Shown: positions 48,659 to 57,167, counted from the first letter of the stretch. The stretch: 64,000 nucleotides of DNA from Candidatus Scybalocola faecigallinarum (GCA_018711005.1 DVIT01000030.1:55360-119359), one strand, 5' to 3'. Program-made: numbers and translations. The notes: a model not told the origin generated them from the letters alone.

Positions 48659-48686
48659 ATTTTAGTACATTCTCAGACTTTGTCAA
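48659..48686 (-). promoter_or_regulatory. Promoter of ilvC
   Basis: Minus-strand TTGACA (48681-48686), a 16-base spacer and TAAAAT (48659-48664). It would allow ilvC expression independent of ilvN. Confidence 0.7.
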
Positions 48687-48741
48687 GATATTTTTGAAAA
48701 ACTTAACGGCTGCATTAAAAAATAAACATGTCTCAACCCGC

Positions 48742-49242
48742 TTACAGGTATCTTACATCGTCGGAGCCTCTGGAAAGTCCGGTAATGCCTGTGCGGGCAA
48801 GCTCTAAAATCTCATGGCCGTCCAAAAGCTGGATAAAAGCGTCGATCTTGCTCTGGGCACCGGTCATTTCCACGATCAGGGAATCCTTGGAAACATCCAC
48901 AATGTTTGCCCGGAAAATATCCGCAATAGCGATCACGGACTGACGTTCCTGGGCATTGCACCGGACTTTGACAAGAACAAGCTCACGACAGACGGAACGG
49001 TTATCCATCAGTTCCTTTATATCCACTACATCCACCAGCTTATTCAGCTGTTTATGGATCTGTTCAAGCACCTGGTCGTCGCCATTGACAACAATGGTCA
49101 TCCGCGTATATCTGGGGTCAGTCGTTTCACCGGCAGTAATACTGTCAATGTTATACCCTCTCCGGGAAAACAGGCCGGAAACACGGCTTAAAACACCGGT
49201 GGTGTTATCCACTAAAATCGAAAGCACTTTTTTATGCTCCAT
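48742..49242 (-). CDS. ilvN: Acetolactate synthase small (regulatory) subunit
   Basis: The 166-residue ACT-domain subunit that gives valine feedback to acetolactate synthase. It shows LSILVDNTTGVLSRVSGLFSRRGYNIDSI and the second domain with FRANIVDVSKDSLIVEMTG. Length and domain pair match IlvH/IlvN. ATG 49242 has GAGG 8 bases upstream. No catalytic IlvB gene is adjacent; ilvC follows 141 bases later. A consensus promoter lies upstream. Confidence 0.93.
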   Translation of the reverse strand: MEHKKVLSILVDNTTGVLSRVSGLFSRRGYNIDSITAGETTDPRYTRMTIVVNGDDQVLEQIHKQLNKLVDVVDIKELMDNRSVCRELVLVKVRCNAQERQSVIAIADIFRANIVDVSKDSLIVEMTGAQSKIDAFIQLLDGHEILELARTGITGLSRGSDDVRYL

Positions 49243-49358
49243 TATCCTCACCTCGTATTATTGTTCAGGCATTTTGAAAATAACGAAAAACCGCTTTTGC
49301 CGATCTTTTTCGGTCCGGTACCGCGCTTTTTCTGATTCCTGCCTGTTTGTTTTAAAAC

Positions 49359-49387
49359 ATTCTAACAATAATAAAACTCTTTGTCAA
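49359..49387 (-). promoter_or_regulatory. Promoter of ilvN
   Basis: Minus-strand TTGACA (49382-49387), a 17-base spacer and TAGAAT (49359-49364). The -35 overlaps the echF stop codon. The leader is about 110 nt and shows no clear T-box or attenuator. Confidence 0.75.
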
Positions 49388-49749
49388 TGCTTGGCCGGCA
49401 ACGGAGAGGCTTTAAACGTTTCGCTTTCCATATGATTCTGGGGGCTGGTATAGCCTGGGACAATGCTTAAGCATTTTTTCGGACACACGCTGACGCAGCT
49501 GCCGCACTGGACACAGTCAAAGCGGTTAATGGTCCATGTGCCGGCCTTCCGGTCCACTAAAATGGCTCCGGGAGGACAGCTGCGCATACACATGCCGCAG
49601 CAGATGCACTGGTCGCCTGCAATCTCCACATGGCCGCGGGATCTCTGGGTAAACTTTGCCGGCTCATAAGGATAGCCGACAGTTGCAGGCTTTGAAAACA
49701 TATTTTTAATTGCCGTCCGGGCAAATGTGAGAAACTTTACATTATCCAT
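49384..49749 (-). CDS. echF: Ech-type hydrogenase ferredoxin-like subunit
   Basis: A 121-residue polyferredoxin subunit related to NuoI. Two 4Fe-4S motifs are visible: CICCGMCMRSCPPGA and CVQCGSCVSVCPKKC. It passes electrons between ferredoxin and the small subunit of the hydrogenase on the cytoplasmic face. ATG 49749 has AGAGG 8 bases upstream. It is the last gene of echABCDEF; no terminator is seen before ilvN. Confidence 0.9.
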   Translation of the reverse strand: MDNVKFLTFARTAIKNMFSKPATVGYPYEPAKFTQRSRGHVEIAGDQCICCGMCMRSCPPGAILVDRKAGTWTINRFDCVQCGSCVSVCPKKCLSIVPGYTSPQNHMESETFKASPLPAKH

Positions 49750-49754
49750 GCTCG

Positions 49755-50834
49755 TCACCTCTCTGTACAGCTAATGCAGGGATCAATGGTCAGAATCAGT
49801 AAAGGAACATCGGCCATCTGACAGCCTTTAAGCATTTCCACCATAGGCGGGATATTACTTGTTGTAGGCGTTCTTAAACGGAAACGATCCAGGAATTTAG
49901 TGCCGTTGCCTTTAATGTAATAGATGGCTTCACCTCTGGGCTGCTCGATTCTGGCAAAATATTCACCGGAAGGATTGCCTTTGACAGGAATATTAATATC
50001 ACCCTGAGGGATCTTATCAATGGCCTGGCGGATCAGGCTGAAAGACTGAAGGATTTCTTTTAAACGGACTTCACAGCGGGCATAGCAGTCCCCTTCTGTG
50101 GATGTGATGATCTGGAGGTCCAGATCATTATAGGCTTCATAGCCCAGCCGCCGGCAGTCATATTCCTCACCGCTGGCCCGAAGCATAGGGCCAACGGCCC
50201 CTAAAAGCCTGGCCTGCTTTAACGGCAGCACGCCAACGCCTTTGAGCCGTGCCTGGACAGAATAATCCCTTAAAAATGTTTCCATAATGGGAACAAATTC
50301 TTCTTCCATTGTCTTTATTGTATCAGAAATCCCTTTGAGCATGGAGCTATCCATATCCTTTGATACGCCGCCGACGCACATAACGGAGAAAATAATACGT
50401 CCGCCTGTAGTAGCGTCAAACATATCAAGGATCTTTTCTCTTAAACGCCAGGATTCCATAAACAGACTTTCAAACCCCATGGCGTCAGCCAAAAGTCCAA
50501 GCCACAGCAAGTGGCTGTGAACACGGCTCATTTCTTCCCAAATGGTACGCAGATAAGCGCCGCGCCGGGGCACCTGGATGCCCATAACATTTTCAACTGC
50601 CTCGCAGTAGCCCATACCGTGGCCGCAGCTGCAAATGCCGCAGACACGTTCGGCAATATAAACATATTGTTTAAAATCTTTCTTTTCAACTAATTTTTCC
50701 AGGCCCCTGTGGATAAAGCCAATACTTGGAATCGCTTCCACAACCACCTCATCCTCCAGGACAAGATCCAGATGCACCGGTTCCGGAAGCACCGGATGCT
50801 GGGGCCCAAAGGGTACGATACTTCTCTTTGCCAT
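49755..50834 (-). CDS. echE: Ech-type [NiFe] hydrogenase large subunit
   Basis: The 359-residue catalytic subunit, related to NuoD. Both nickel-ligating pairs are present, CGIC in ERVCGICSCGHGMGYCEAVE and CISC in IDPCISCTER, so it is a real hydrogenase rather than a complex I subunit. The protein ends three residues after the last cysteine, with no cleavable C-terminal peptide. FGPQHPVLPEPVHLDL is the complex I-like N-terminus. ATG 50834 is favoured over GTG 50843. Confidence 0.93.
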   Translation of the reverse strand: MAKRSIVPFGPQHPVLPEPVHLDLVLEDEVVVEAIPSIGFIHRGLEKLVEKKDFKQYVYIAERVCGICSCGHGMGYCEAVENVMGIQVPRRGAYLRTIWEEMSRVHSHLLWLGLLADAMGFESLFMESWRLREKILDMFDATTGGRIIFSVMCVGGVSKDMDSSMLKGISDTIKTMEEEFVPIMETFLRDYSVQARLKGVGVLPLKQARLLGAVGPMLRASGEEYDCRRLGYEAYNDLDLQIITSTEGDCYARCEVRLKEILQSFSLIRQAIDKIPQGDINIPVKGNPSGEYFARIEQPRGEAIYYIKGNGTKFLDRFRLRTPTTSNIPPMVEMLKGCQMADVPLLILTIDPCISCTER

Positions 50835-50839
50835 ACTGC

Positions 50840-51187
50840 TCACCCCTTCTCCTTAAACGGTGTTTCCGCATCAATGCGGTACAATTTCCGGTGATAGTCC
50901 ATGCTCAGATTTTCAATCTTAACGCCAAAAAGCTCAGACGCTTCATTTTCCTGGATAAATGCACAGGAATAAATCTGAGTGATGCTTGGGATCTTATCTT
51001 CTGTCCCCACCACCAGCCGGAGGGTCACCATATTATAATCTTTGCAAAACGAATAGCTCATTTCATAACCATCTTCCAGACGGGCCGCACAAATCTGGGC
51101 CAGGCGCCAGTCCTCCATTTTCATAGTGATCACCTGGGCCAGGAACTCGTCCATGGAAATTGGTCTGATCTCATTTATATATTCCAT
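50840..51187 (-). CDS. echD: Ech-type hydrogenase NuoC-like subunit
   Basis: A 115-residue protein corresponding to the 30-kDa (NuoC) subunit in short form. The recognisable part is the C-terminal FIQENEASELFGVKIENLS, which matches NuoC/EchD, then a DYHRKLY-type end. It overlaps the start region of echE by 0-4 bases, in the order of the Methanosarcina-type ech operon. Confidence 0.85.
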   Translation of the reverse strand: MEYINEIRPISMDEFLAQVITMKMEDWRLAQICAARLEDGYEMSYSFCKDYNMVTLRLVVGTEDKIPSITQIYSCAFIQENEASELFGVKIENLSMDYHRKLYRIDAETPFKEKG

Positions 51188-51256
51188 ATGTCCTCCTAAT
51201 CTTGTGTAACTAATCAGCCATGCGGCCGGACGGGCAAAGCAACTTGGAAAGTAATT

Positions 51257-51700
51257 TTACCTGCCCTTTTTTTCTGCCTTAAATAATTTTCTCTTTTCGT
51301 CCAGAATATCCAGCGCTTTAACAACGCCGTCAATGATGGATTCCGGACGGGCGGCGCAGCCGGGAACATATACATCCACAGGGATCACTGTATCGATTCC
51401 TCCCCGGATATTATAGCATTCCTTAAAAACACCGCCGGTACAGGCGCAAATGCCTACAGCCACAACAACCTTAGGCTCCGGCATCTGGCTGTAAAGCTGC
51501 CGCACAACAGGCTCAGTCTGGCTGTTGACGCCTCCGGTGATCAGTAATATATCTGCCTGAAAAGGGTCGCCGGTATTAATAATACCAAAACGCTCAATGT
51601 CATACTTAGGTGTCAGGCAGTCCAGCACTTCAATGTCGCAGCCGTTGCAGCTGCTGGCATCATAGTGGAGAAGCCATGGAGATTTTGACATTACTCCCAT
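51257..51700 (-). CDS. echC: Ech-type hydrogenase small subunit
   Basis: A 147-residue NuoB-like protein carrying the proximal 4Fe-4S cluster. The cysteines lie in SSCNGCDIEVLDCLTP, AVGICACTGGVF and VPGCAARPESIIDGVV, the N2-type pattern. It pairs with EchE. A 69-base gap precedes echD. Confidence 0.93.
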   Translation of the reverse strand: MGVMSKSPWLLHYDASSCNGCDIEVLDCLTPKYDIERFGIINTGDPFQADILLITGGVNSQTEPVVRQLYSQMPEPKVVVAVGICACTGGVFKECYNIRGGIDTVIPVDVYVPGCAARPESIIDGVVKALDILDEKRKLFKAEKKGR

Positions 51701-51723
51701 TTTAAACCCTACCTTTCATTCCA

Positions 51724-52584
51724 TTATTTGATCAGCATAAGGATCAAAAGATTTAATCCGCCGGCCAGAAGCGTTACAAGCCAGCATCCGTACAGCAGAT
51801 GCTGCCACTTTAATCTGGCTGTAGCATTATCCCAAAGGATTTCCAAAAACAGGATAAACAGGCACACGATCATAGCAATAGGCCAGCTCCACCAGTTTTC
51901 ATTAATAATAAACAGGCAGAAAATACCCAAAATCAAAATCATTTCATAATATTCTGCAATATTCATAATGCCCAGTGTTGTTCCGGACATTTCTGTGGTA
52001 ATACCTTTAACCATTTCCTGATGAGCATGGTGGCTTGTTGATAGATCAAAAGGCGATTTACGGAACTTTATAGCTGCTGTAAACATAAATCCAAGAAGCA
52101 TTCCCGGCATAAATACCACAGGGCTGACAGACATATGGACAATATCAGCGACCTGGAAGGAGCCGGAAGCCAGATAAAAGCCTACGGCAATGATCAGTGT
52201 CATAGGTTCATATGCCATCATCTGGAGCATTTCACGTCCGGCCCCCATATTGGCATAGGGGGACGAATCGCTGGATGCGCCGATAACAAGAAACATATCA
52301 GCCAGGGACAGGATAAAAAGGCACATTAATATATCTGACCCGCTAAACAGCATACATCCGGCGATCACAAGGAAAACAAGATAGCTTAAGTTTAACAGCA
52401 GCTGGGCATTATTTACAGCGATCATCTGCTTGGAAAACAGCTTGCGCAGGTCATAAAACGGCTGCAGCAGCGATGGGCCCTTTCTGCGCTGCATACGGGC
52501 ACTGATCACACGCTCGGCGCCGTCGATCAAAGCTCCAAGAAAGGGAGCCAGCAAAAGATAACCGATAACAAAGGCAATTCTCAT
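51724..52584 (-). CDS. echB: Ech-type hydrogenase membrane subunit NuoH-like
   Basis: A 286-residue integral membrane protein with about eight hydrophobic segments, homologous to NuoH. The conserved loops SARMQRRKGPSLLQPFYDLR and FRKSPFDLSTSHHAHQEM are present. It links the soluble hydrogenase module to ion movement. ATG 52584 overlaps the echA stop by 4 bases, with AGGAGG 9 bases upstream. Confidence 0.92.
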   Translation of the reverse strand: MRIAFVIGYLLLAPFLGALIDGAERVISARMQRRKGPSLLQPFYDLRKLFSKQMIAVNNAQLLLNLSYLVFLVIAGCMLFSGSDILMCLFILSLADMFLVIGASSDSSPYANMGAGREMLQMMAYEPMTLIIAVGFYLASGSFQVADIVHMSVSPVVFMPGMLLGFMFTAAIKFRKSPFDLSTSHHAHQEMVKGITTEMSGTTLGIMNIAEYYEMILILGIFCLFIINENWWSWPIAMIVCLFILFLEILWDNATARLKWQHLLYGCWLVTLLAGGLNLLILMLIK

Positions 52585-54476
52585 TGTACGGCACCTCCTA
52601 TGATCAGACAAAATACAACAATTAAAAGGCTGGCAGAAAGATAAACACACGGTTTCATTAAATGACGCATACCAAATTCAAATCTTAAGTACCAGTTGCT
52701 TAAATACAGATGGGTCGATCCGCCCATGCTGTTGACGAAATGGCGGTTATCCCCTTCATTAACTCCGTTCATGTAGATTGGCACAAGCTCTTTACGGGCC
52801 ATACGGGATACGAAAGCCATAATCGTAGGTACAATAAGGACAGACACAAGCATGACAGCCATAGTTGTCAGCACGTTCATGGACAGGACTGTATAGGAAT
52901 AGCCGAACATCTGCTCCAAAATAGGATTGGCAACTTTTGTAGCCAGCAGAGGAAACAAAAGGCACATTAAAAGCATGGTCCCGGCATGAACAAACATGGA
53001 AAGATACTCGTCCCTGCCAGTTACATCCTTAACAGCCACCCGGGCATGATGCTGAGTTGTCAGCTTGGACAGCCATTTGGTCCAGTAAAACATTGTGGTG
53101 GCACTGCCGTATGCAATGAAAATGACCAGGAGCACATTTTCCGAATCTACAAAAGCTCTTAAAGCAACCCATTTGGAAATAAGCATGCCAAAAGGAGCCA
53201 GGTACATGCCTGCAATGCCAATACCCATAATATAGGTCAGTTTTGGCAGGCGAAGAAGCAGTCCGTGCATATCTTCAATATCCCTGGAACCAAGGCAGTT
53301 TTCTGTTGCACCTACAGATTGGAACAACATGGATTTGCTCACTGCGTGGAAGATCATCAAAAGGACGGCGCCCCATACAGTCTCCTCTACTCCGATCCCG
53401 GCACATGCTACGATGAGTCCCAGATTCGAAATGGTGGAAAATGCCAGGACTTTTTTTGCATCATTTTGTGCAATAGCCATCATACTGGCAGCAATAAAGG
53501 TAAAACCGCCAATAAGGGATACGGTCATACCGACGGTATTGCCATGCATAGCCGGCGCCAGGCGAATGAGCAGATATACGCCTGCCTTAACCATTGTTGC
53601 GCTGTGCAGCAGTGCGCTGGAAGGCGTAGGAGCAACCATGGCGCCTAAAAGCCACGATGAAAACGGAAGCTGGGCAGACTTGGTCAGTCCGGCAAGAGCC
53701 AGACATGCCAAAGGCAGCGCGCCGCCAAAGACAATGGCATCGGAAAGCTGGACGCTTCCTGTATTCAATGCAAGGAGCGCGATGGCAACGGAAAATCCCA
53801 GGCCGCCCAGCAGGTTCATCCATAGCGCTGTAAAGCTGTTATGTATAGCTTCATCGGTTTGGGTATATCCAATAAGCAGGAATGAGATCACACTTGTGAT
53901 TTCCCAGAAAAAATACATCCAGATCAGGCTCTGGGATAAAACCAGGCCGAACATTGCCGAAAGAAACAAAAATACCATGGAAAAGAAAAAAGGCTGCCGG
54001 TCCTTATATTCCTTATGATGGTTATGGTAGCCTTTCATATAGCCTACCGTATAAATGCAGATCAGGCTGCCCACAATGGCAATGATCATACACATAAGCA
54101 TGGAAAGGCCGTCCAGCATCATATGATAAGTTTCCGGCATTTGCGTGGTAAATTCCACATACATAAGAAGACCTGTCTGTGCGACAGAAAGTAAGATCAC
54201 AAGGATCCTGCGGTACTTAACCCCCATGTAAATGATCAGGCACATCAAAAACAAATCTGCCAGAGTCATTGCATGATCCACAAGTTCTGTATGGACATAC
54301 AGATGCAGTGTTTGCGCGCCGCCGGCGAGCCAAACCCCCAGAGTGATCAATGACAGGGCCATAATACACCCTGCGCCAATATACACTACGATCCCCCGGA
54401 CCTTCGCTCCCCGAATAAGAGGCAGAATAACCGCCATTACTGCCGGCACTGCAATCAAAATGGGAATCAGATCCAT
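52581..54476 (-). CDS. echA: Ech-type hydrogenase antiporter-like subunit
   Basis: A 631-residue polytopic protein of the NuoL/MrpA type with about 15 hydrophobic segments. Conserved charged positions lie in WMYFFWEITSVISFLLIGY, LAGLTKSAQLPFSSWLLGAM and LHSATMVKAGVYLLIR. It should translocate H+ or Na+ while ferredoxin is oxidised. It is the first gene of echABCDEF, behind a promoter at 54536-54564. Confidence 0.93.
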   Translation of the reverse strand: MDLIPILIAVPAVMAVILPLIRGAKVRGIVVYIGAGCIMALSLITLGVWLAGGAQTLHLYVHTELVDHAMTLADLFLMCLIIYMGVKYRRILVILLSVAQTGLLMYVEFTTQMPETYHMMLDGLSMLMCMIIAIVGSLICIYTVGYMKGYHNHHKEYKDRQPFFFSMVFLFLSAMFGLVLSQSLIWMYFFWEITSVISFLLIGYTQTDEAIHNSFTALWMNLLGGLGFSVAIALLALNTGSVQLSDAIVFGGALPLACLALAGLTKSAQLPFSSWLLGAMVAPTPSSALLHSATMVKAGVYLLIRLAPAMHGNTVGMTVSLIGGFTFIAASMMAIAQNDAKKVLAFSTISNLGLIVACAGIGVEETVWGAVLLMIFHAVSKSMLFQSVGATENCLGSRDIEDMHGLLLRLPKLTYIMGIGIAGMYLAPFGMLISKWVALRAFVDSENVLLVIFIAYGSATTMFYWTKWLSKLTTQHHARVAVKDVTGRDEYLSMFVHAGTMLLMCLLFPLLATKVANPILEQMFGYSYTVLSMNVLTTMAVMLVSVLIVPTIMAFVSRMARKELVPIYMNGVNEGDNRHFVNSMGGSTHLYLSNWYLRFEFGMRHLMKPCVYLSASLLIVVFCLIIGGAVQ

Positions 54477-54506
54477 AAAAAAACCTCCTGTTCTTTTGTG
54501 TATTAC

Positions 54507-54520
54507 GTTATAAATATAAC
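54507..54520. promoter_or_regulatory. Palindrome downstream of the ech promoter
   Basis: GTTATA-AA-TATAAC has perfect 6-bp arms and lies 15-30 bases downstream of the -10. ATATAAC also pairs with GTTATAT at 54536-54542. It could be an operator; the factor is unknown. Confidence 0.4.
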
Positions 54521-54535
54521 AATCTTACATTAATA

Positions 54536-54564
54536 GTTATATTACTTTTTTTGTAATTTTACAA
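54536..54564 (-). promoter_or_regulatory. Promoter of the ech operon
   Basis: Minus-strand TTGTAA (54559-54564), a 17-base spacer and TATAAC (54536-54541). The -35 lies in the inverted repeat TTGTAATTTTACAA (54551-54564), so a repressor or redox regulator could compete there. Confidence 0.6.
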
Positions 54565-54602
54565 GAGTCTAATGAGAAATGTACCAAAAAAGAAACAAAA
54601 AC

Positions 54603-54640
54603 AAGCCAAACTTTGTTCAAAAGCGAACAAAGCCTGGCTT
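54603..54640 (-). terminator. Terminator after the amidohydrolase gene
   Basis: AAGCCA-ACTTTGTTC pairs with GAACAAAG-TGGCTT, with a 6-base loop. On the minus strand GTTTTTGTTTC follows. It ends transcription coming from the amidohydrolase/MBL genes before the ech promoter. Confidence 0.75.
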
Positions 54641-54656
54641 ATAAAAAAGAACCAGC

Positions 54657-54776
54657 GTCAAAAGGTATTTTGACCTCATGATGCCTCGGATTTCTCCGCA
54701 CTTCGTGGTTTTCGCTACCGCTATGGTCGGCGCTAAACGAACGTCCGGTGGACGTTCGTTTAGTGCTCCGAAATCC
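54657..54776 (-). repeat. Intergenic repeat A, copy 4 (long form)
   Basis: A composite element upstream of the ech promoter. Hairpin GTCAAAA-GGTA-TTTTGAC (54657-54674) is followed by GGATTTC (54688-54694), which pairs with GAAATCC at 54770-54776. Enclosed is a perfect 14-bp stem CTAAACGAACGTCC with a GGT loop (54733-54763). The minus-strand core is CACGAAGTGCGGAGAAATCC. No gene lies in 54477-54861. Confidence 0.6.
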
Positions 54777-54861
54777 TAAAACATCTTAATTATACAATAA
54801 AATTTGGAACCTGTATTTCCTTGTTTATGACTTTTCCATCCTATTTTTCCGGCTTCTTATG

Positions 54862-55836
54862 TCACAAATCGAATATTTTATGCAACAAATCTGATGAGAA
54901 AAGTTCCTGCGCATTTTTATATAAGATATCTTCTGACAGCGTCGGAGCTTCCTTTAACTGATCTTTAAGCGCTTGAAGCAGCTCCAGCTTTTGGCTGTCC
55001 GGTGTGTAGGGATGATCAGAGCCGTAAAGGATGTGGCTGTCCGGGACAAAGTGGCGCAGCAGATCTAAAAGATACGGCACCGGATTTCCTGCAGTATCAA
55101 AATACAGAGATGCAAAGGCTTCCTTAACATCCACTTTTTCCATAAGCCCTTTTGGGGCAAGGATCTGGGAAATGCCTTCAAACCGCTGGAAAATATTGGG
55201 AAGAAATGCGCCGCAATGGGGAACGACAAATTTTATCCGGTTATATTTTTTCAGATGGCCTCTGGCAATAAGATTCATCACTGCCCGGGTAGTGTCGCAC
55301 ATAAACTCAAATAAAGGTACAGGTCCGGCAGTAAAAATCCCCTCTTTTAAAGGTTCCGGACGATGAGGATGGATAATGACAACTGCGGACATGTCATTTA
55401 AGTATTGAAAAAGAGGCTCCATGGCATCTTCTCCCAGGTACAGTCCACGGCTGTTAGAGGCCAGCTTAATGGCATTGACTCCAAGATTTTCCAGGGCATA
55501 TCTGGCCTCAAGGACTGCCCCCTGAATGTCCGGCAGGGGAAGGCATGCGGCATAGCCGAAGCGGTCGGGAAAATCTTTTTTCAATTTGGCACCATATTCA
55601 TTGATGGCACGGCACAGTTCACGGCTCTCACTTGCGTCGCCAAAGTATGGCTGAGGCGAGGAAATGGATAAAAGGGACCAGGCAATGCCTGCCTGATCCA
55701 TAAAATCCAAGTGGCTTTCCACATCCCAGCAAGGTGTGGGAAAAACATCCTCCAAAAGGGCGTTGTGCTTTTTCAATGCAGCGGCATAAACCTCCGGCAC
55801 AAAGTGGCTGTGTATATCCATGATCTTATTTCCCAT
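54862..55836 (-). CDS. Amidohydrolase family protein (ACMSD-like)
   Basis: A 324-residue TIM-barrel metal enzyme of the amidohydrolase-2 group, which includes ACMSD and resorcylate-type decarboxylases. Metal ligands are suggested by MDIHSHFVP, VIIHPHRP, VPHCGAF and LYGSDHPY. The substrate is unknown. ATG 55836 has GGAGG 7 bases upstream; a longer reading would overlap the MBL gene. It is 22 bases downstream of the MBL-fold gene, so the two probably act in one pathway. Confidence 0.88.
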   Translation of the reverse strand: MGNKIMDIHSHFVPEVYAAALKKHNALLEDVFPTPCWDVESHLDFMDQAGIAWSLLSISSPQPYFGDASESRELCRAINEYGAKLKKDFPDRFGYAACLPLPDIQGAVLEARYALENLGVNAIKLASNSRGLYLGEDAMEPLFQYLNDMSAVVIIHPHRPEPLKEGIFTAGPVPLFEFMCDTTRAVMNLIARGHLKKYNRIKFVVPHCGAFLPNIFQRFEGISQILAPKGLMEKVDVKEAFASLYFDTAGNPVPYLLDLLRHFVPDSHILYGSDHPYTPDSQKLELLQALKDQLKEAPTLSEDILYKNAQELFSSDLLHKIFDL

Positions 55837-55858
55837 ATGTACACCTCCACAATGGCTG

Positions 55859-56749
55859 TCAGTCAATATAGGGCTTTCCCTGTAAAATGGCGGGGCCCTT
55901 TTTGCCGAAAATCTTGTCCTTTGTATAAACAATGTTGGAGTAGCCGCCATATTCCGGCAAATAGTCAGGCCGGCGTTTTGCAGCGATCAGGCACGGTTCT
56001 CCGGACAGACTGATGTCCTCCACCGCGTCATCGGTCCGGGCCATGATTTTTTCGCACAGCATAATGGCATCATCCACAATGGATGCCGGCACAGGTTCAT
56101 TGCCATGGCCGCCGAAAAGCAGGTCAAAATCTTTTTGCAAAGTTTTTAAATGAAGAAGGCTTTCATGGTACTCCTCTACTGTGGTGGATCCATACAGGCC
56201 TAAAAGGGTATTCAGATTAATGGCATCGCCGGAATAGACTGTCCGGGCTGCCCGGTCTAAAAGCATGATCGTCCCCCGGGTGTGTCCGGGAACGGCAACA
56301 ACTTCCAGCGTCACGCCGCCAAGGTCAAAAATGTCGCCGTTATAGACCGGATAGGTTTTCACCGGCGCCGGCGGGATCACATCTTCAACGGAAAGGGCTG
56401 TGCGTTTTGGCGGTGCCATTGGTGACGGGGCTGAAACATAGCCCAGTCGTGATTGAACAGAGGAAGCAAACTCACTGTACATCAGGCCAATATCATCCGG
56501 ATGGATAAAGCACTGGCCATATTCAAAGGCAGCCCCTTCATGATCGGGATGGCCATGAGACAGGACAAGAAATACAGGAAGCTCCGTCAGCTCCCGGACA
56601 AAGCTTTTTAAAGAGCCTACGCCGGAAAGCCCGTCAAACAAAAGGGCTCTGTCGCTGCCTTCGATGAGATAGGCATTCTCTCCACCAAGACCTGTGATCC
56701 GTGTAACATAGCTGCTGATCTTTTCTGCTGTAAAAAATTTGTTTTGCAT
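55859..56749 (-). CDS. MBL-fold metallo-hydrolase
   Basis: A 296-residue metallo-beta-lactamase-fold protein. The metal motif is VLSHGHPDHEGAAF, with further ligands in VPGHTRGTIMLLD, VYSGDAIN and LLFGGHG. The pattern matches glyoxalase II-like or lactonase-like hydrolases; the substrate is not known. ATG 56749 follows AAGGGGG. It forms a pair with the downstream amidohydrolase. Confidence 0.9.
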   Translation of the reverse strand: MQNKFFTAEKISSYVTRITGLGGENAYLIEGSDRALLFDGLSGVGSLKSFVRELTELPVFLVLSHGHPDHEGAAFEYGQCFIHPDDIGLMYSEFASSVQSRLGYVSAPSPMAPPKRTALSVEDVIPPAPVKTYPVYNGDIFDLGGVTLEVVAVPGHTRGTIMLLDRAARTVYSGDAINLNTLLGLYGSTTVEEYHESLLHLKTLQKDFDLLFGGHGNEPVPASIVDDAIMLCEKIMARTDDAVEDISLSGEPCLIAAKRRPDYLPEYGGYSNIVYTKDKIFGKKGPAILQGKPYID

Positions 56750-56884
56750 TAATAAAATCCCCCTTATATGAATGGTGTTTAGAAACATTGAAAATATATA
56801 AATACATGTAAGTCTACATTTTTGAAGATGATGTTATTCACCAAAACCTTGTTTGAGCTTCTTGTGATAGATTTATCCCATCTG

Positions 56885-57167
56885 CTAAAGTGCGGCATTA
56901 TCCTCCCTTTCATCTTTAATCCAGTTCAAATCACATTTCCACTGATTTTGCCACTCATCCTCATTCACAATCGCATCAAATACAGGCTCAAGAAAAACCT
57001 GTATTTCCTTAATGACTGCCGAAAACTCAAGCGTGTTATCTTTTATGGTTTTCAAAAAGAATTTCCAACGCTTCTGCATATCTTCATCATCGGCAAGTGT
57101 AACTACACGCTTAAAATTTTGCTTTATTTCGCAGCTTTGCCAGAACAGAAGCTGCTATATCTGCCAT
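56885..57167 (-). pseudogene. Remnant of AbiEii-type toxin with internal deletion
   Basis: The gene starts at ATG 57167, overlapping the AbiEi stop as TAATG, and encodes MADIAASVLAKLRNKAKF before a stop. This is the typical start of AbiEii nucleotidyltransferase toxins. About one frame-step later the reading VVTLADDEDMQKRWKFFLKT continues to FLEPVFDAIVNEDEW, the family C-terminus. Roughly 200 central codons, including the GSxxxE/D nucleotidyltransferase site, are missing. It should make no active toxin. Confidence 0.75.

Noticed and set aside
49755..54476. Respiratory complex I
   Set aside because: Only six subunits are present and the large subunit keeps both nickel-binding CxxC pairs, so it is an Ech-type hydrogenase.
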